From the NCBI RefSeq assembly GCF_029892685.1, contig NZ_JARXVD010000028.1, positions 1-64,000 of the forward strand: a stretch of DNA of 64,000 nt. The letters run 5' to 3'. Positions within the stretch are counted from its first letter, which is position 1, and each line of letters opens with the position of its first letter. The notes below the pieces were generated by a model. The model was not told the DNA's origin. It ran no database searches and saw nothing but the letters and a program-made list of their open reading frames with translations. This document shows, one piece after another, positions 35,536 through 43,507 of the stretch. The stretch comes from Mycobacterium sp. OTB74. GTDB lineage: Bacteria > Actinomycetota > Actinomycetes > Mycobacteriales > Mycobacteriaceae. The translations under genes and the position numbers were made by a program.

Positions 35536-35574
35536 ATGAGTACACCAGCGAATAGCGAAGTGGATCGCGCATGA
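35536..35574 (+). repeat. Single copy of the mini-ORF repeat, coupled to add
   Basis: ATG at 35536 opens a 12-codon ORF (MSTPANSEVDRA) whose TGA overlaps the add start as ATGA. The DNA closely matches one unit of the mmpS-mmpL tandem repeat: the shared core runs CAGCGA(A/G)TAGCGAAG and then GGATCGCGCATGAG. So this is a dispersed single copy of the same element, placed to couple translation into add. It starts 17 bases after the preceding gene's stop. Confidence 0.75.
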
Positions 35575-36668
35575 GTACCCATCTGACCCTCGACCAGATC
35601 AAGCAGGCTCCCAAGGCGCTGCTGCACGACCATCTAGATGGCGGCCTGCGCCCGGCCACGGTGGTGGAGTTGGCAGATCAGACCGGGTACGCCGATCTCC
35701 CCACTACCGATATCGATGAGCTCGCCAGATGGTTCCGCACGCAGGCACACAGCGGCTCACTGGTGCGTTACCTGGAGCCGTTCGCGCACACCGTCGGGGT
35801 GATGCAGACCCCGGAAGCGCTGCACCGCGTCGCCTATGAGGCCGTCGAGGATCTGGCCGCGGACAACGTGGTCTATGCCGAGGTCAGGTTCGCGCCGGAA
35901 CTGCACATCGCCGAGGGACTAAGCCTTGACGAGGTGGTCGAAGCGGTGTTGGCCGGGTTCGCAGACGGGGAGAAGGCCGTAGGTGCGCACGGTCGCGGCC
36001 ACGGCCCCATCACGGTGCGGTGCCTGGTGACGGCCATGCGCCATGCGGCCCGTTCCCGGGAGATCGCCGAGTTGGCAATCAGGTTCCGGGACCAGGGTGT
36101 GGTCGGGTTCGATATCGCCGGGGCCGAGGCCGGCTACCCACCTACCCGTCACCTCGACGCGTTCGAGTACATGCGAAACAACAACGCCCGCTTCACCATT
36201 CATGCCGGCGAGGCTTTCGGGCTACCGTCCATCCACGAGGCCATCGCGTTCTGTGGCGCCGACCGGTTGGGTCACGGCGTGCGGATCGTCGACGACATCG
36301 AAACCGATGCGAGTGGCGCCACTCATTTGGGTCGGGTGGCAAACATTGTGCGGGACAAGCGGATTCCGCTCGAGATGTGCCCCAGCAGCAATGTGCAGAC
36401 CGGGGCCGCACCCAGTATCGCCGAGCATCCGTTCGACCGGCTGGCTCGGCTACGGTTCCGGGTCACCGTCAATACCGACAACCGGCTGATGAGCGACACC
36501 ACCATGACGCAGGAGATGGCATTGCTGGTCGAGCAGTTCGGCTATGGCTGGACCGACCTGCAGCGATTCACCATCAACGCGATTAAGTCGGCCTTCATCC
36601 CGTTCGATGAGCGACTCGCGATCATCGACGAGGTGATCAAGCCCCGCTACGCGGTACTGGTGGGGTAG
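35571..36668 (+). CDS. add: Adenosine deaminase
   Basis: 365-residue zinc enzyme converting adenosine/deoxyadenosine to inosine. The zinc HxH is in LLHDHLDGGLRP. The catalytic FTIHAGEAFG has the HAGE histidine and glutamate. GHGVRI and VTVNTDNRLMSDT supply the remaining metal ligands and catalytic Asp. Normal length. Translation is coupled to a 12-codon repeat-derived ORF upstream. Its end overlaps the convergent mmpL by 22 bp. Confidence 0.97.
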   Translation: MSTHLTLDQIKQAPKALLHDHLDGGLRPATVVELADQTGYADLPTTDIDELARWFRTQAHSGSLVRYLEPFAHTVGVMQTPEALHRVAYEAVEDLAADNVVYAEVRFAPELHIAEGLSLDEVVEAVLAGFADGEKAVGAHGRGHGPITVRCLVTAMRHAARSREIAELAIRFRDQGVVGFDIAGAEAGYPPTRHLDAFEYMRNNNARFTIHAGEAFGLPSIHEAIAFCGADRLGHGVRIVDDIETDASGATHLGRVANIVRDKRIPLEMCPSSNVQTGAAPSIAEHPFDRLARLRFRVTVNTDNRLMSDTTMTQEMALLVEQFGYGWTDLQRFTINAIKSAFIPFDERLAIIDEVIKPRYAVLVG

Positions 36669-39631
36669 ACCTCAGTCGGTTCGTCGTCGCTCAGGCGCTC
36701 CGAAGCTCCTCCCGTCGCTTCGCTCGCCCCTGTGGGCGCGGCAGTTGCCGGGGCGGTCTGCTGCTGGAATGCCTTGGGCACGAACTTCTGCGTGGTGTAG
36801 TTACCACGCGGATACACCACCTGTGGCCACCAGAACCAGCGGCCGAGCAGCACCGCGATCGATGGCATCAGCAGCGAGCGCACGATCAACGTGTCGATCA
36901 GCAGACCGATGGCGATCGTCGAGCCCATCTGGGCCAACACCCGCAGGCTGGAGCCCATCATGGCGGCCATGGTGAAGGCGAACACCATGCCGGCGGCGGT
37001 CACCACGCCACCGGAACCGGCCATCGCGCGCAGGTAGCCGGTCTTGAGCCCGTCGTGGATTTCTTCCTTGAAGCGGGAGACCAGCAGCAGGTTGTAGTCC
37101 GAGCCGACGGCCAACAGGATGATGACCGACATCAGCATGACCAGCCAGTGGATTCGGATACCGAGTAGGTTCTGCCAGATCATCACCGACATACCGAACG
37201 ACGCGGCGATCGAGCTGCTCGCGGTCCCGACGATGACCAACGCGGCCACCAGCGATCGGGTCAGGATCAGCATGATCATGAAGATCAGCGTCAGCGCCGA
37301 GATGACCGCGATCATCAGGTCGTACCTGGCGCCGTCGGCCATGTCGCGGTAGGTCGCTGCGGTGCCGCCCAGGTACACCTTGGCGCTGGACAGCGACGTC
37401 TGCTTGAGGCCCTCTTGCGCAGCGCTGCGCTCGGCACTTACCCGGCCGATGCCCTCCGGCGTCATCGGATCGCCCTCGTGGGTGATGAAGAACCTCGCTG
37501 ACTTTCCGTCCGGGGAAAGGAACATCTTGAGGCCGCGTTCGAACTCGGGGTTCTGAAACGCCTCCGGCGGCAGGTAGAACAGGTCGCCGTTCTTGGCCGT
37601 GTCGAAGCTCTGGCCCATCACGATGGCGGTGTCGTTCATCGCCTTGTTCTGGTTCTGCAGCGCCGACATGGTGGCGTAAGTCGAGAGCATCATCTCGCGG
37701 GTGGTGCGCATGACGTGGATCGTCGGCGGCAGCACCGCCGTCATCTGCGGCATCAGATAGTCAAGCCGTGCGATGTCGCGATTGAGGTTCTCGGCGTCAT
37801 CGCCAAGGAAGTCGACGCTGTCGATGGTGTCGAACACGCCGCGCATGGAGGCGCACACCGGGATGTCGTAGCAGTGCGGTTCCCAGTACAGGTAGTTGCG
37901 GATCGGCCGGAAGAAGTCGTCGAAATTGCCGATCGACTGCCGCATGTCGTTGATGTCACCGACCATTTTCTGGGTGTCCAGGCTGGTCTGGTGCGTGGTG
38001 GCATTCACCTGGACCATCACGTCGTACATCCGCTGCATGTCGTCGGCCATGATCTGCATGTCGTCGGCCATCTTGCGCATGTTGCCCATGGTGATCATCT
38101 GGAACGGGTACTGCTGCATCTGGGTCTGGCCGCTCATCGCGCTCTGGAACGGGATCGAGCTGTGCTGGATCGGGATGCCCAGCGGCCGGGTGATGTCCTG
38201 GACCATAGCGATGCCCGGGGTGTTCAGGATGTTGCGGGCGACGCGGTCGAGCACCAGCATGTCTGCGGGGTTACGCATGTCGTGTTCTGCGTCGACCATC
38301 AGGATGTCCGGGTTCATGCGGGCCTGGGAGAAATGCCGGTCAGATGCGGCGTAGCCCTGGTTGGCCGGAGCATCGGCGGGCAGGTAGAACCGATCGTTGT
38401 AGTACGGCTTGTAGCCGGGCACAGCGATCACGCCAACCAGCACCAGGAAGGCGCTGCCCACCAGGATGGGGGCCGGCCAGCGCACCACCGCGGTGCCGAC
38501 CTTGCGCCAGAACTTGCCCGGCGGGCGCTTGGACTCGTACCGGCCGATCTTGCTCCCCAGGAACAGTACTGCCGGCTGCAGCGTCACTGCCGCGATAACC
38601 ACCACCAGCATGCCGATGGCCACCGGCAGACCCATGGTGGAGAAGTACGGCAGCCGGGCGAAGCTGAGGCAGTACACGGCACCGGCGATGGTCAGGCCGG
38701 AACCGATCACGACCGGAGTCACCGAGTGGTAGGTGGTGTAGTACGCCTGCTCGCGGTCGTCGCCGGCCAGTCGGGCCTCTTTGTAGCGACCGAAAAGGAA
38801 GATGCCGTAGTCGGTGGCCGCGGCGATGCCCAGCATGGTCAGGATGTTGGACGCGAACGTGGTCAGGCCGAACAGGTCCATGTTGCCGAACCAGGCCACC
38901 ACGCCACGCGCAGCACCCAGACCGATGAAGGTAAGGAACAGCTGGACCAGCGTGGTGAAGATCGAGCGGTAGACGATCAACAGCATGATCGCGATAGCGC
39001 CCAGGGTGAAGATGGTGATGGTCATCAGGCTGGCGTTGCCGATGACGTGCATGTCATCGGTCAGTGCCGCCGGGCCGGTCACATAGGCCTTCACCCCGGC
39101 CGGCGCATGTACGTGGGCCACCACTTCACGGACGGCCTCCACCGAGTGGTTGGCGGTGGTGGTGCCCTGGTCACCGGTGAGGTACACCATGACGTAGGCG
39201 GCCTTGGCGTCGGCGCTCTGAGCGCCGGCTGCGGTCAGCGGATCACCCCAGAAGTCCTGGACGTGCTGGATGTGCTCGGGCTGCTTGAGCAGCTCGCGGA
39301 TGATCTCGTCGTAGTACTGGTGGGCGGGGTCGCTCAGCTTGTCCTGGCCCTCGATGACGATCATCACCGTGCTGTTCGAGTTGAACTCGTGGAAGTTGTG
39401 GCCCATCAACTTCATGGCGATCATCGACGGCGCGTCCAACGGCGCCATCGGGGCCGAGTGCGCCTCGCCGACCTCTTCCAGTGACGGCACCAGCGTGCTG
39501 ATCGCGACGGTGAAGATGAGCCAGAACAGGATGATCGGCACCGACAGGATGCGGATCATGTGGGGGATGAACGGTCGCTTGATGTTGCCGTGGCTGTCGT
39601 ACTTGATCGGTCGGGGGCCGCCGTGGCTCAT
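36647..39631 (-). CDS. MmpL-family RND lipid transporter
   Basis: 994-residue RND-superfamily protein that exports lipids or siderophores across the mycobacterial membrane, powered by protons. Twelve membrane helices in two sets surround two large periplasmic loops (about residues 60-200 and 420-770). Visible family segments include GIAAATDYGIFLFGRYKEARLAGDDREQAYY and the second-half VGSDYNLLLVSRFKEE with paired Asp/Tyr of the proton relay. The C-terminal tail is short and Ala/Thr-rich. The MmpS partner is upstream and the two are joined by a mini-ORF repeat chain. The exact paralogue is not assigned; layout suggests the MmpL4/5-type with MmpS. Confidence 0.95.
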   Translation of the reverse strand: MSHGGPRPIKYDSHGNIKRPFIPHMIRILSVPIILFWLIFTVAISTLVPSLEEVGEAHSAPMAPLDAPSMIAMKLMGHNFHEFNSNSTVMIVIEGQDKLSDPAHQYYDEIIRELLKQPEHIQHVQDFWGDPLTAAGAQSADAKAAYVMVYLTGDQGTTTANHSVEAVREVVAHVHAPAGVKAYVTGPAALTDDMHVIGNASLMTITIFTLGAIAIMLLIVYRSIFTTLVQLFLTFIGLGAARGVVAWFGNMDLFGLTTFASNILTMLGIAAATDYGIFLFGRYKEARLAGDDREQAYYTTYHSVTPVVIGSGLTIAGAVYCLSFARLPYFSTMGLPVAIGMLVVVIAAVTLQPAVLFLGSKIGRYESKRPPGKFWRKVGTAVVRWPAPILVGSAFLVLVGVIAVPGYKPYYNDRFYLPADAPANQGYAASDRHFSQARMNPDILMVDAEHDMRNPADMLVLDRVARNILNTPGIAMVQDITRPLGIPIQHSSIPFQSAMSGQTQMQQYPFQMITMGNMRKMADDMQIMADDMQRMYDVMVQVNATTHQTSLDTQKMVGDINDMRQSIGNFDDFFRPIRNYLYWEPHCYDIPVCASMRGVFDTIDSVDFLGDDAENLNRDIARLDYLMPQMTAVLPPTIHVMRTTREMMLSTYATMSALQNQNKAMNDTAIVMGQSFDTAKNGDLFYLPPEAFQNPEFERGLKMFLSPDGKSARFFITHEGDPMTPEGIGRVSAERSAAQEGLKQTSLSSAKVYLGGTAATYRDMADGARYDLMIAVISALTLIFMIMLILTRSLVAALVIVGTASSSIAASFGMSVMIWQNLLGIRIHWLVMLMSVIILLAVGSDYNLLLVSRFKEEIHDGLKTGYLRAMAGSGGVVTAAGMVFAFTMAAMMGSSLRVLAQMGSTIAIGLLIDTLIVRSLLMPSIAVLLGRWFWWPQVVYPRGNYTTQKFVPKAFQQQTAPATAAPTGASEATGGASERLSDDEPTEVYPTSTA

Positions 39632-39666
39632 GCGCGATCCGCCTTCGCTACTCGCTGGGGGCTCAT
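39628..39666 (-). CDS. 12-residue repeat mini-ORF (second), coupled to mmpL
   Basis: Identical MSPQRVAKADRA peptide, from ATG at 39666; its TGA overlaps the mmpL ATG (39631-39629) as ATGA. It completes an unbroken chain of overlaps from mmpS to mmpL. Confidence 0.45.
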   Translation of the reverse strand: MSPQRVAKADRA

Positions 39667-39701
39667 GCGCGATCCGCCTTCGCTACTCGCTGGGGGCTCA
39701 T
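39663..39701 (-). CDS. 12-residue repeat mini-ORF (first)
   Basis: MSPQRVAKADRA, from ATG at 39701 to TGA at 39663. Both ends are ATGA overlaps, with the 60-residue ORF before and the next mini-ORF after. Confidence 0.45.
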   Translation of the reverse strand: MSPQRVAKADRA

Positions 39702-39880
39702 GCGCGATCCGCCTTCGCTACTCGCTGGGGGCTCATGCGCGGTTCCGCCTTCGCTACTCGCTGGGGGCTCATGCGCGGGTCCGCCTTCGCTACTCGCTGG
39801 GGGCTCATGCGCGGGTCCGCCTTCGCTACTCGCTGGGGGCTCATGCGCGGTTCCGCCTTTCCCGCTCGCAGCGCGCTCAC
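39698..39880 (-). CDS. Repeat-encoded 60-residue ORF, coupled to mmpS
   Basis: GTG at 39880 overlaps the mmpS TGA (GTGA) and opens a 60-residue ORF: a divergent first unit (VSALRAGKAEPR), three 12-residue repeats of the form MSPQRVAKA(D/E)PR, and a final MSPQRVAKADRA. It stops at 39698, where ATGA starts the next mini-ORF. The product would be basic and unstructured. It may exist only as a by-product of keeping ribosomes on the message. Confidence 0.5.
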   Translation of the reverse strand: MSALRAGKAEPRMSPQRVAKADPRMSPQRVAKADPRMSPQRVAKAEPRMSPQRVAKADRA

Positions 39881-40317
39881 GCGGACTTCACCAGACAAAA
39901 GGTCTGCGGCTTCATGCCCTGAGTTTCCTTCTGATCACGCACCGTCCCGTCGACGGTGATCTTGCAACCGATCTCGCTGCCGTCGGGGCTCTGCACAACG
40001 ATGTTGCCCATCACCGAGGGCAGGGTGGTTTTGATCGTGACCGACCACGGCAGGGTGACATCGAGGTTGTGCAGGTCGGCGTTGTCATCGATGTAGCCGA
40101 CCTTCGCGGTGGCGCCCGGAGTGCCATACACGTCGTACACCAGGTACTTCGGATGGAACTGGACGATCTCGATGCCGGCCCCGGCGTTGGCGTTGAGGTC
40201 CTCGGAGGCGAACATCTTGTGCAGTCGCGACACCGCCAGGCCTGACACCGACAGCACGGCGATCAGGATGAGTGGTATCCAGACCTTCTTCAGCGCGCGA
40301 CCTATTGGCAACCGCAT
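39877..40317 (-). CDS. MmpS-family membrane accessory protein
   Basis: 146-residue protein with one N-terminal membrane helix (VWIPLILIAVLSVSGLAVSRL) and a periplasmic beta-sandwich domain typical of MmpS (PKYLVYDVYGTPGATAKVGYIDDNADLHNLDVTLPWS and IGCKITVDGTVRDQ). MmpS proteins assist their cognate MmpL in lipid or siderophore export. A strong ribosome site (GGAGGG) precedes the ATG at 40317. The stop overlaps the GTG of the repeat-encoded ORF. The region from here to 40539 (222 bp) contains no gene and should hold the operon promoter. Confidence 0.93.
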   Translation of the reverse strand: MRLPIGRALKKVWIPLILIAVLSVSGLAVSRLHKMFASEDLNANAGAGIEIVQFHPKYLVYDVYGTPGATAKVGYIDDNADLHNLDVTLPWSVTIKTTLPSVMGNIVVQSPDGSEIGCKITVDGTVRDQKETQGMKPQTFCLVKSA

Positions 40318-40539
40318 CTGACCACCCTCCGCTCAATCCACCGACTGAATCCTGGCGATCCAATGTGCAACGGGCGCTTACGTTCCGTTTCCACACCGAA
40401 ACCACGCGGCGCCGGACAATGTTCTGCCCACCGCCGAATAAGGATTCTTTGGGGGATTCTTACGCATTGCTAAGCAAATGAGCAATGTGGGTCCCCTGAA
40501 CGTCCTCGACGGTCGACGAAGCCAGCCGGTGACCTGGGG

Positions 40540-41829
40540 TTATTCGGGGCGCAAGCGCGATTCGACGAAGCGCTCCAGTGCGTCCCACTGCTCGGCGGCC
40601 TTGGCGTACGGCTTGGGCGGTGCGCCGACGGTCTCCGGCTCCAGCACATGGCCGACGAACCGGCCCAACGGCTGCGCGGTGTTCAGCGACTTCTCGGCGG
40701 TGCCGTCCTCGGCGTATTCGCAAACGTCCCGGGCGAATTCGACGGCCAGGTCCAGTTGTTCGCGGTCCACTGCGTCCGGACCGTCGGTGATGTCGTCGGA
40801 CAGGCCGTTGAGCACGTAGACGTTGTCCTCGGTGACCCGGATCTGCAGCGAGCCGTCGGTCGCGGCGGTGCGGATGTCGGAGTAGGCCTCGAAGTTCGAC
40901 AGATCGCTTTCGTGTTCGTCGGCCAGATACCGGGCCAGGCTGCGTTCCGAGCTGAACACGCTGATGCGGCCGTTGCGGCCGAGGAACCGCGGCTTGTCGT
41001 TGTAGTAGCAGCGCAGCGTGTAGTGGGTGCCGCCCCTGCTCATGATGCGGATCGGGTCGATGCCGACGTGCTCCCAGAAGTCGTCGTCGCTGCCGAGCAA
41101 TTGCCGCTCAGCTTGCGCGGTGAGCACCTGTTCTTCGTGGTCGGTGTCCACGATGCCCTCGATGACATCATCGTCGCCGTTGTCGGCTTCGTCCTCGATG
41201 GTCTCGGCTTCGTCCTCTTCGGGCTCGGGGGCCGGCTCGTCGAGTTCCTTCTGAGCTTTCTCGACGGAGGTCTTGTCGACCTCCGGGGTGCTCACCAGCT
41301 CATCGATGGCGTCCAGCACCTTGTCCCAGTTGCGGTCGATCGCGGCCTCGATATCGGCCCAGCGCTTGCGGCCGGCGCGGCCCTTGTAGGACTCCAGGCC
41401 GCCGCCGAGGGTGGCCAGTACCGGATTGCCGTTGAACAGCTTGGATACCGGCGCCAGTTCGCATACCGAACCTATGGCTCCGACTACCTGGAGGGTCCGG
41501 CGCAGCGCCGTCACCGAGTCCTCGGTCGGCTTCTCGGAGACCAGTTCGGGCACGCCGACCAAGTCGTGCACGTGCTCCTCGCTGGGGTCCAGACGGTGGG
41601 CGTTGGCCTCGCCGAGTGCCTGCCATTTCGGATGGTCGGTCAGGTCGTTATCGGTGTTGGTACGCACGAATGCAGCCAGGTCAGCCACCGATTCGAAGCC
41701 GTAGAGGTCGTCGTCCTTGCCCAGGAACGCTTCCCATTCGTCGCCACCGTCGCGCCACAACGGCGCCCACAGGGTGTAGAGATCGCCGTTGGTGAGCCCG
41801 AGCCGTACCGGCACGATGTCAGAAGCCAT
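40540..41829 (-). CDS. Conserved mycobacterial hypothetical protein (Rv3311-like)
   Basis: 429-residue acidic cytoplasmic protein with no recognised domain. The N-terminal half is mixed alpha/beta (VPVRLGLTNGDLYTLWAPLWRDGGDEWEAFLGKDDDLYGF). A highly acidic linker sits at about 210-245 (EPAPEPEEDEAETIEDEADNG, then DDD). The C-terminal half repeats a similar motif (RGGTHYTLRCYYNDKPRFLGRNGRISVFSSERSLARYLADE), suggesting an internal duplication. Start at the ATG at 41829. Length, acidity and position between add and upp match Rv3311 of M. tuberculosis. Function unknown. Confidence 0.85.
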   Translation of the reverse strand: MASDIVPVRLGLTNGDLYTLWAPLWRDGGDEWEAFLGKDDDLYGFESVADLAAFVRTNTDNDLTDHPKWQALGEANAHRLDPSEEHVHDLVGVPELVSEKPTEDSVTALRRTLQVVGAIGSVCELAPVSKLFNGNPVLATLGGGLESYKGRAGRKRWADIEAAIDRNWDKVLDAIDELVSTPEVDKTSVEKAQKELDEPAPEPEEDEAETIEDEADNGDDDVIEGIVDTDHEEQVLTAQAERQLLGSDDDFWEHVGIDPIRIMSRGGTHYTLRCYYNDKPRFLGRNGRISVFSSERSLARYLADEHESDLSNFEAYSDIRTAATDGSLQIRVTEDNVYVLNGLSDDITDGPDAVDREQLDLAVEFARDVCEYAEDGTAEKSLNTAQPLGRFVGHVLEPETVGAPPKPYAKAAEQWDALERFVESRLRPE

Positions 41830-41864
41830 GCGGCACAGCCTAACGACGTGCGCCCAGTGGCTCT

Positions 41865-42047
41865 TCAGGCGCACTGTCCGTGCTGTCGGTGCAGGTCGTT
41901 CCGCAGGTTCTGGAGGACCTCGTCGACGTTCGGAGTTCTCGATGAGTTGGATAACTCGGCGGCTGCCCGGCTCAGGACGGCCAGAGCGGATCTGGCTCGG
42001 GCGATGTTGTCCTCGTACGGGTCAGGCGGTGGGGCGGAAGAAGCCAT
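41865..42047 (-). CDS. Small hypothetical protein downstream of NlpC/P60 gene
   Basis: 60-residue ORF (starts MASSAPPPDPYEDNIARARS) predicted to be mostly one or two amphipathic helices (ARSALAVLSRAAAELSN, VDEVLQNLRNDLHRQH). It overlaps the end of the NlpC/P60 gene by 26 bases in the same direction, and its codon use fits a real mycobacterial gene. It could be a third member of the EspC-like/NlpC unit. No homologue recognised. Confidence 0.6.
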   Translation of the reverse strand: MASSAPPPDPYEDNIARARSALAVLSRAAAELSNSSRTPNVDEVLQNLRNDLHRQHGQCA

Positions 42048-43155
42048 GGAAACCCTGGTTCAGATTGGTGGTTCGGACGGGCGACAGCTGTACTGGATCG
42101 CCGGCTTCGATCATCAGTCCATTGCCGACGATCATGGCGACGTGGCCGTCCCACACGGCCAGATCACCGGGGCGCAGCGAAGCGCGGTCGACGGCAGCAC
42201 CGACATCCTGTTCCTGTGCGAGGCGCGGCAGGTCCAGGCCGGCTGCGTGGTAGGCCCACTGGGTCAAGCCGCTGCAGTCCAGACCGACACCTGGCGACGT
42301 GCCGCCCCACACGTAGGGCACGCCGAGCTGGGTGAGGGCGTGGCGTACCGCATCGGCCGCGACCTTGTTGGGTGCGGCGGCGGTACTGCCGTCGGGCAAG
42401 GTGACGGATTCACCGGCACCGAACCGGCCGGGGTCTTGCTGTCTGTGGTTCTTGAGCGCGGTCTGGACAGCATGGGCTGCGGGCGAGGCCAGGGCACCGA
42501 GGCCGCTCAGACCGGCGGCCGAGTCAGTACCCCTGCCTGTTGAGCCACTCATCCCAGCGGAGCCCAATCCGCTGGTGTCCCAGCCTGATCCGCCGCTGGT
42601 CGATCCCGCGGGTGTCCAGTCGCCGCCGGGCCAGCTTGTCGGATGAGCCGCCGGTGCAGTCGTGGCGGCGGTGACTGCTTGCGCGCGGCCGGCCAATTCG
42701 GTGCGCAAATGCTCGACGACGGCAATGGCCTCGTCCAGCGCACGACGAGCCTCATCGACCAATTCGGCGGCATCCTGCGGGGCCTGCATGCCCGATTCCA
42801 GGGCGGCCGCACGGATTTCGAACGTCTGCAGGATGCTCTGCAGTCGTTCGCGTGCGCGGGCCACCGCTGCGTCGGCCTGCTCTGTGTGGGCGGCAAGGTC
42901 ACCGGCTGTGGCAGCGAGCGCACCGATAGCCGCGGCGATCGTGTCGGCGAATTGGTCTGCGCTGTCTGCGGCGGTGCCGGTCCAGTCGGCCTGCGCGCGT
43001 TTCCAAGTGCCCTCTGCGTTTTCCGCGATGCCGCTGATGCCGGTTTGGGCGGCCTGTAGCGCCGCGGCCGGTCCGGGGCCGGAGAATCCGGGGCCTACCA
43101 GTGCCTGCACCTCGCGGATCGGGGCAGCTAAAGACTCCGTCAATGATCCGGTCAC
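42022..43155 (-). CDS. NlpC/P60 cell-wall peptidase with helical N-terminal domain
   Basis: 377 residues. The N-terminal 170 residues are helical and Ala-rich, with a WXG100/ESX-substrate-like look (AQADWTGTAADSADQFADTIAAAIGALAATAGDLAAHTEQ). A Gly/Ser-rich linker (about 185-230) follows. The C-terminal NlpC/P60 domain has catalytic Cys near 294 (VGLDCSGLTQWAYHAAG) and His near 338 (WDGHVAMIVGNG), typical of peptidoglycan D,L-endopeptidases. No Sec signal peptide is present. The GTG start overlaps the stop of an EspC-like gene with a type VII signal, suggesting co-secretion by an ESX system. Confidence 0.9.
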   Translation of the reverse strand: MTGSLTESLAAPIREVQALVGPGFSGPGPAAALQAAQTGISGIAENAEGTWKRAQADWTGTAADSADQFADTIAAAIGALAATAGDLAAHTEQADAAVARARERLQSILQTFEIRAAALESGMQAPQDAAELVDEARRALDEAIAVVEHLRTELAGRAQAVTAATTAPAAHPTSWPGGDWTPAGSTSGGSGWDTSGLGSAGMSGSTGRGTDSAAGLSGLGALASPAAHAVQTALKNHRQQDPGRFGAGESVTLPDGSTAAAPNKVAADAVRHALTQLGVPYVWGGTSPGVGLDCSGLTQWAYHAAGLDLPRLAQEQDVGAAVDRASLRPGDLAVWDGHVAMIVGNGLMIEAGDPVQLSPVRTTNLNQGFHGFFRPTA

Positions 43156-43457
43156 AGCCACGCGTCCAGCCGGTCGCCTGCGCGGGCGTCGGTGTCTGCG
43201 TAGCCCGCCGCTGTGGTATTGGCGGCGCCGGCTGCCGTGTGCAACCGGATGCCGAGTTCCCTTGCCGCGCATGCGTGATGCCGCACGGCGCTGGCGAGTG
43301 CTTCGATGAACCCCTCACCGGCGGGGCCGAATGACTGTGCCGGCAGCGGGATGGCGGCAAGCGCCGCCGCATGCTCGGACAGTTCGGTGCCGTGGCCTCG
43401 ATAGCCGGCTGCCAGGGCGCGCAGCGCCGGGAGGTGCACAACGACGTTTTGGGTCAT
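43152..43457 (-). CDS. EspC-like type VII secretion substrate (DUF2580-type)
   Basis: 101-residue helical protein. It opens MTQNVVVHLPALRALAAGYRG and is Ala-rich with a mid-protein break, matching ESX-1 secretion-associated EspC-like proteins. Near the C-terminus, Tyr86-Ala-Asp-Thr-Asp90 satisfies the YxxxD/E secretion signal of type VII substrates. Start at the ATG at 43457; its GTGA overlap with the NlpC/P60 gene makes them a coupled pair. It probably forms a dimer with its partner for export. No ESX core gene lies in this window. Confidence 0.82.
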   Translation of the reverse strand: MTQNVVVHLPALRALAAGYRGHGTELSEHAAALAAIPLPAQSFGPAGEGFIEALASAVRHHACAARELGIRLHTAAGAANTTAAGYADTDARAGDRLDAWL

Positions 43458-43507
43458 GTGGTTAGGACGCCCGCTGGGACGGTTCGGTTCCATTAATGTT
43501 TCGACCT

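Larger units (their letters stand above)
39626..39880 (-). repeat. Tandem mini-ORF repeat linking mmpS to mmpL (MIRU-like)
   Basis: Seven head-to-tail units. On the + strand, units 1-3 begin at 39626, 39661 and 39696 (35 bp each), units 4-6 at 39731, 39767 and 39803 (36 bp each), and a degenerate unit 7 spans about 39839-39880. Read on the - strand, every unit begins ATGAGCCCCCAGCGAGTAGC and carries GAAGGCGG before the next ATG. The 36-bp units stay in frame; each 35-bp unit shifts frame to give TGA inside the next ATGA. Unit 1 includes the mmpL start codon. The architecture is that described for M. tuberculosis MIRUs: intercistronic repeats with small ORFs overlapping both neighbours. Confidence 0.9.

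Noticed and set aside
37715..39484. 589-codon + strand open frame opposite mmpL
   Set aside because: Antisense shadow, rich in His/Arg/Gln with no domains; mmpL is clear on the other strand.
39626..39880. CRISPR array
   Set aside because: Units are contiguous with no unique spacers, and they encode overlapping ORFs; no cas genes are nearby.
40648..42543. 631-codon + strand open frame opposite the Rv3311-like and NlpC/P60 genes
   Set aside because: It runs antisense across three well-supported genes and has no family features.
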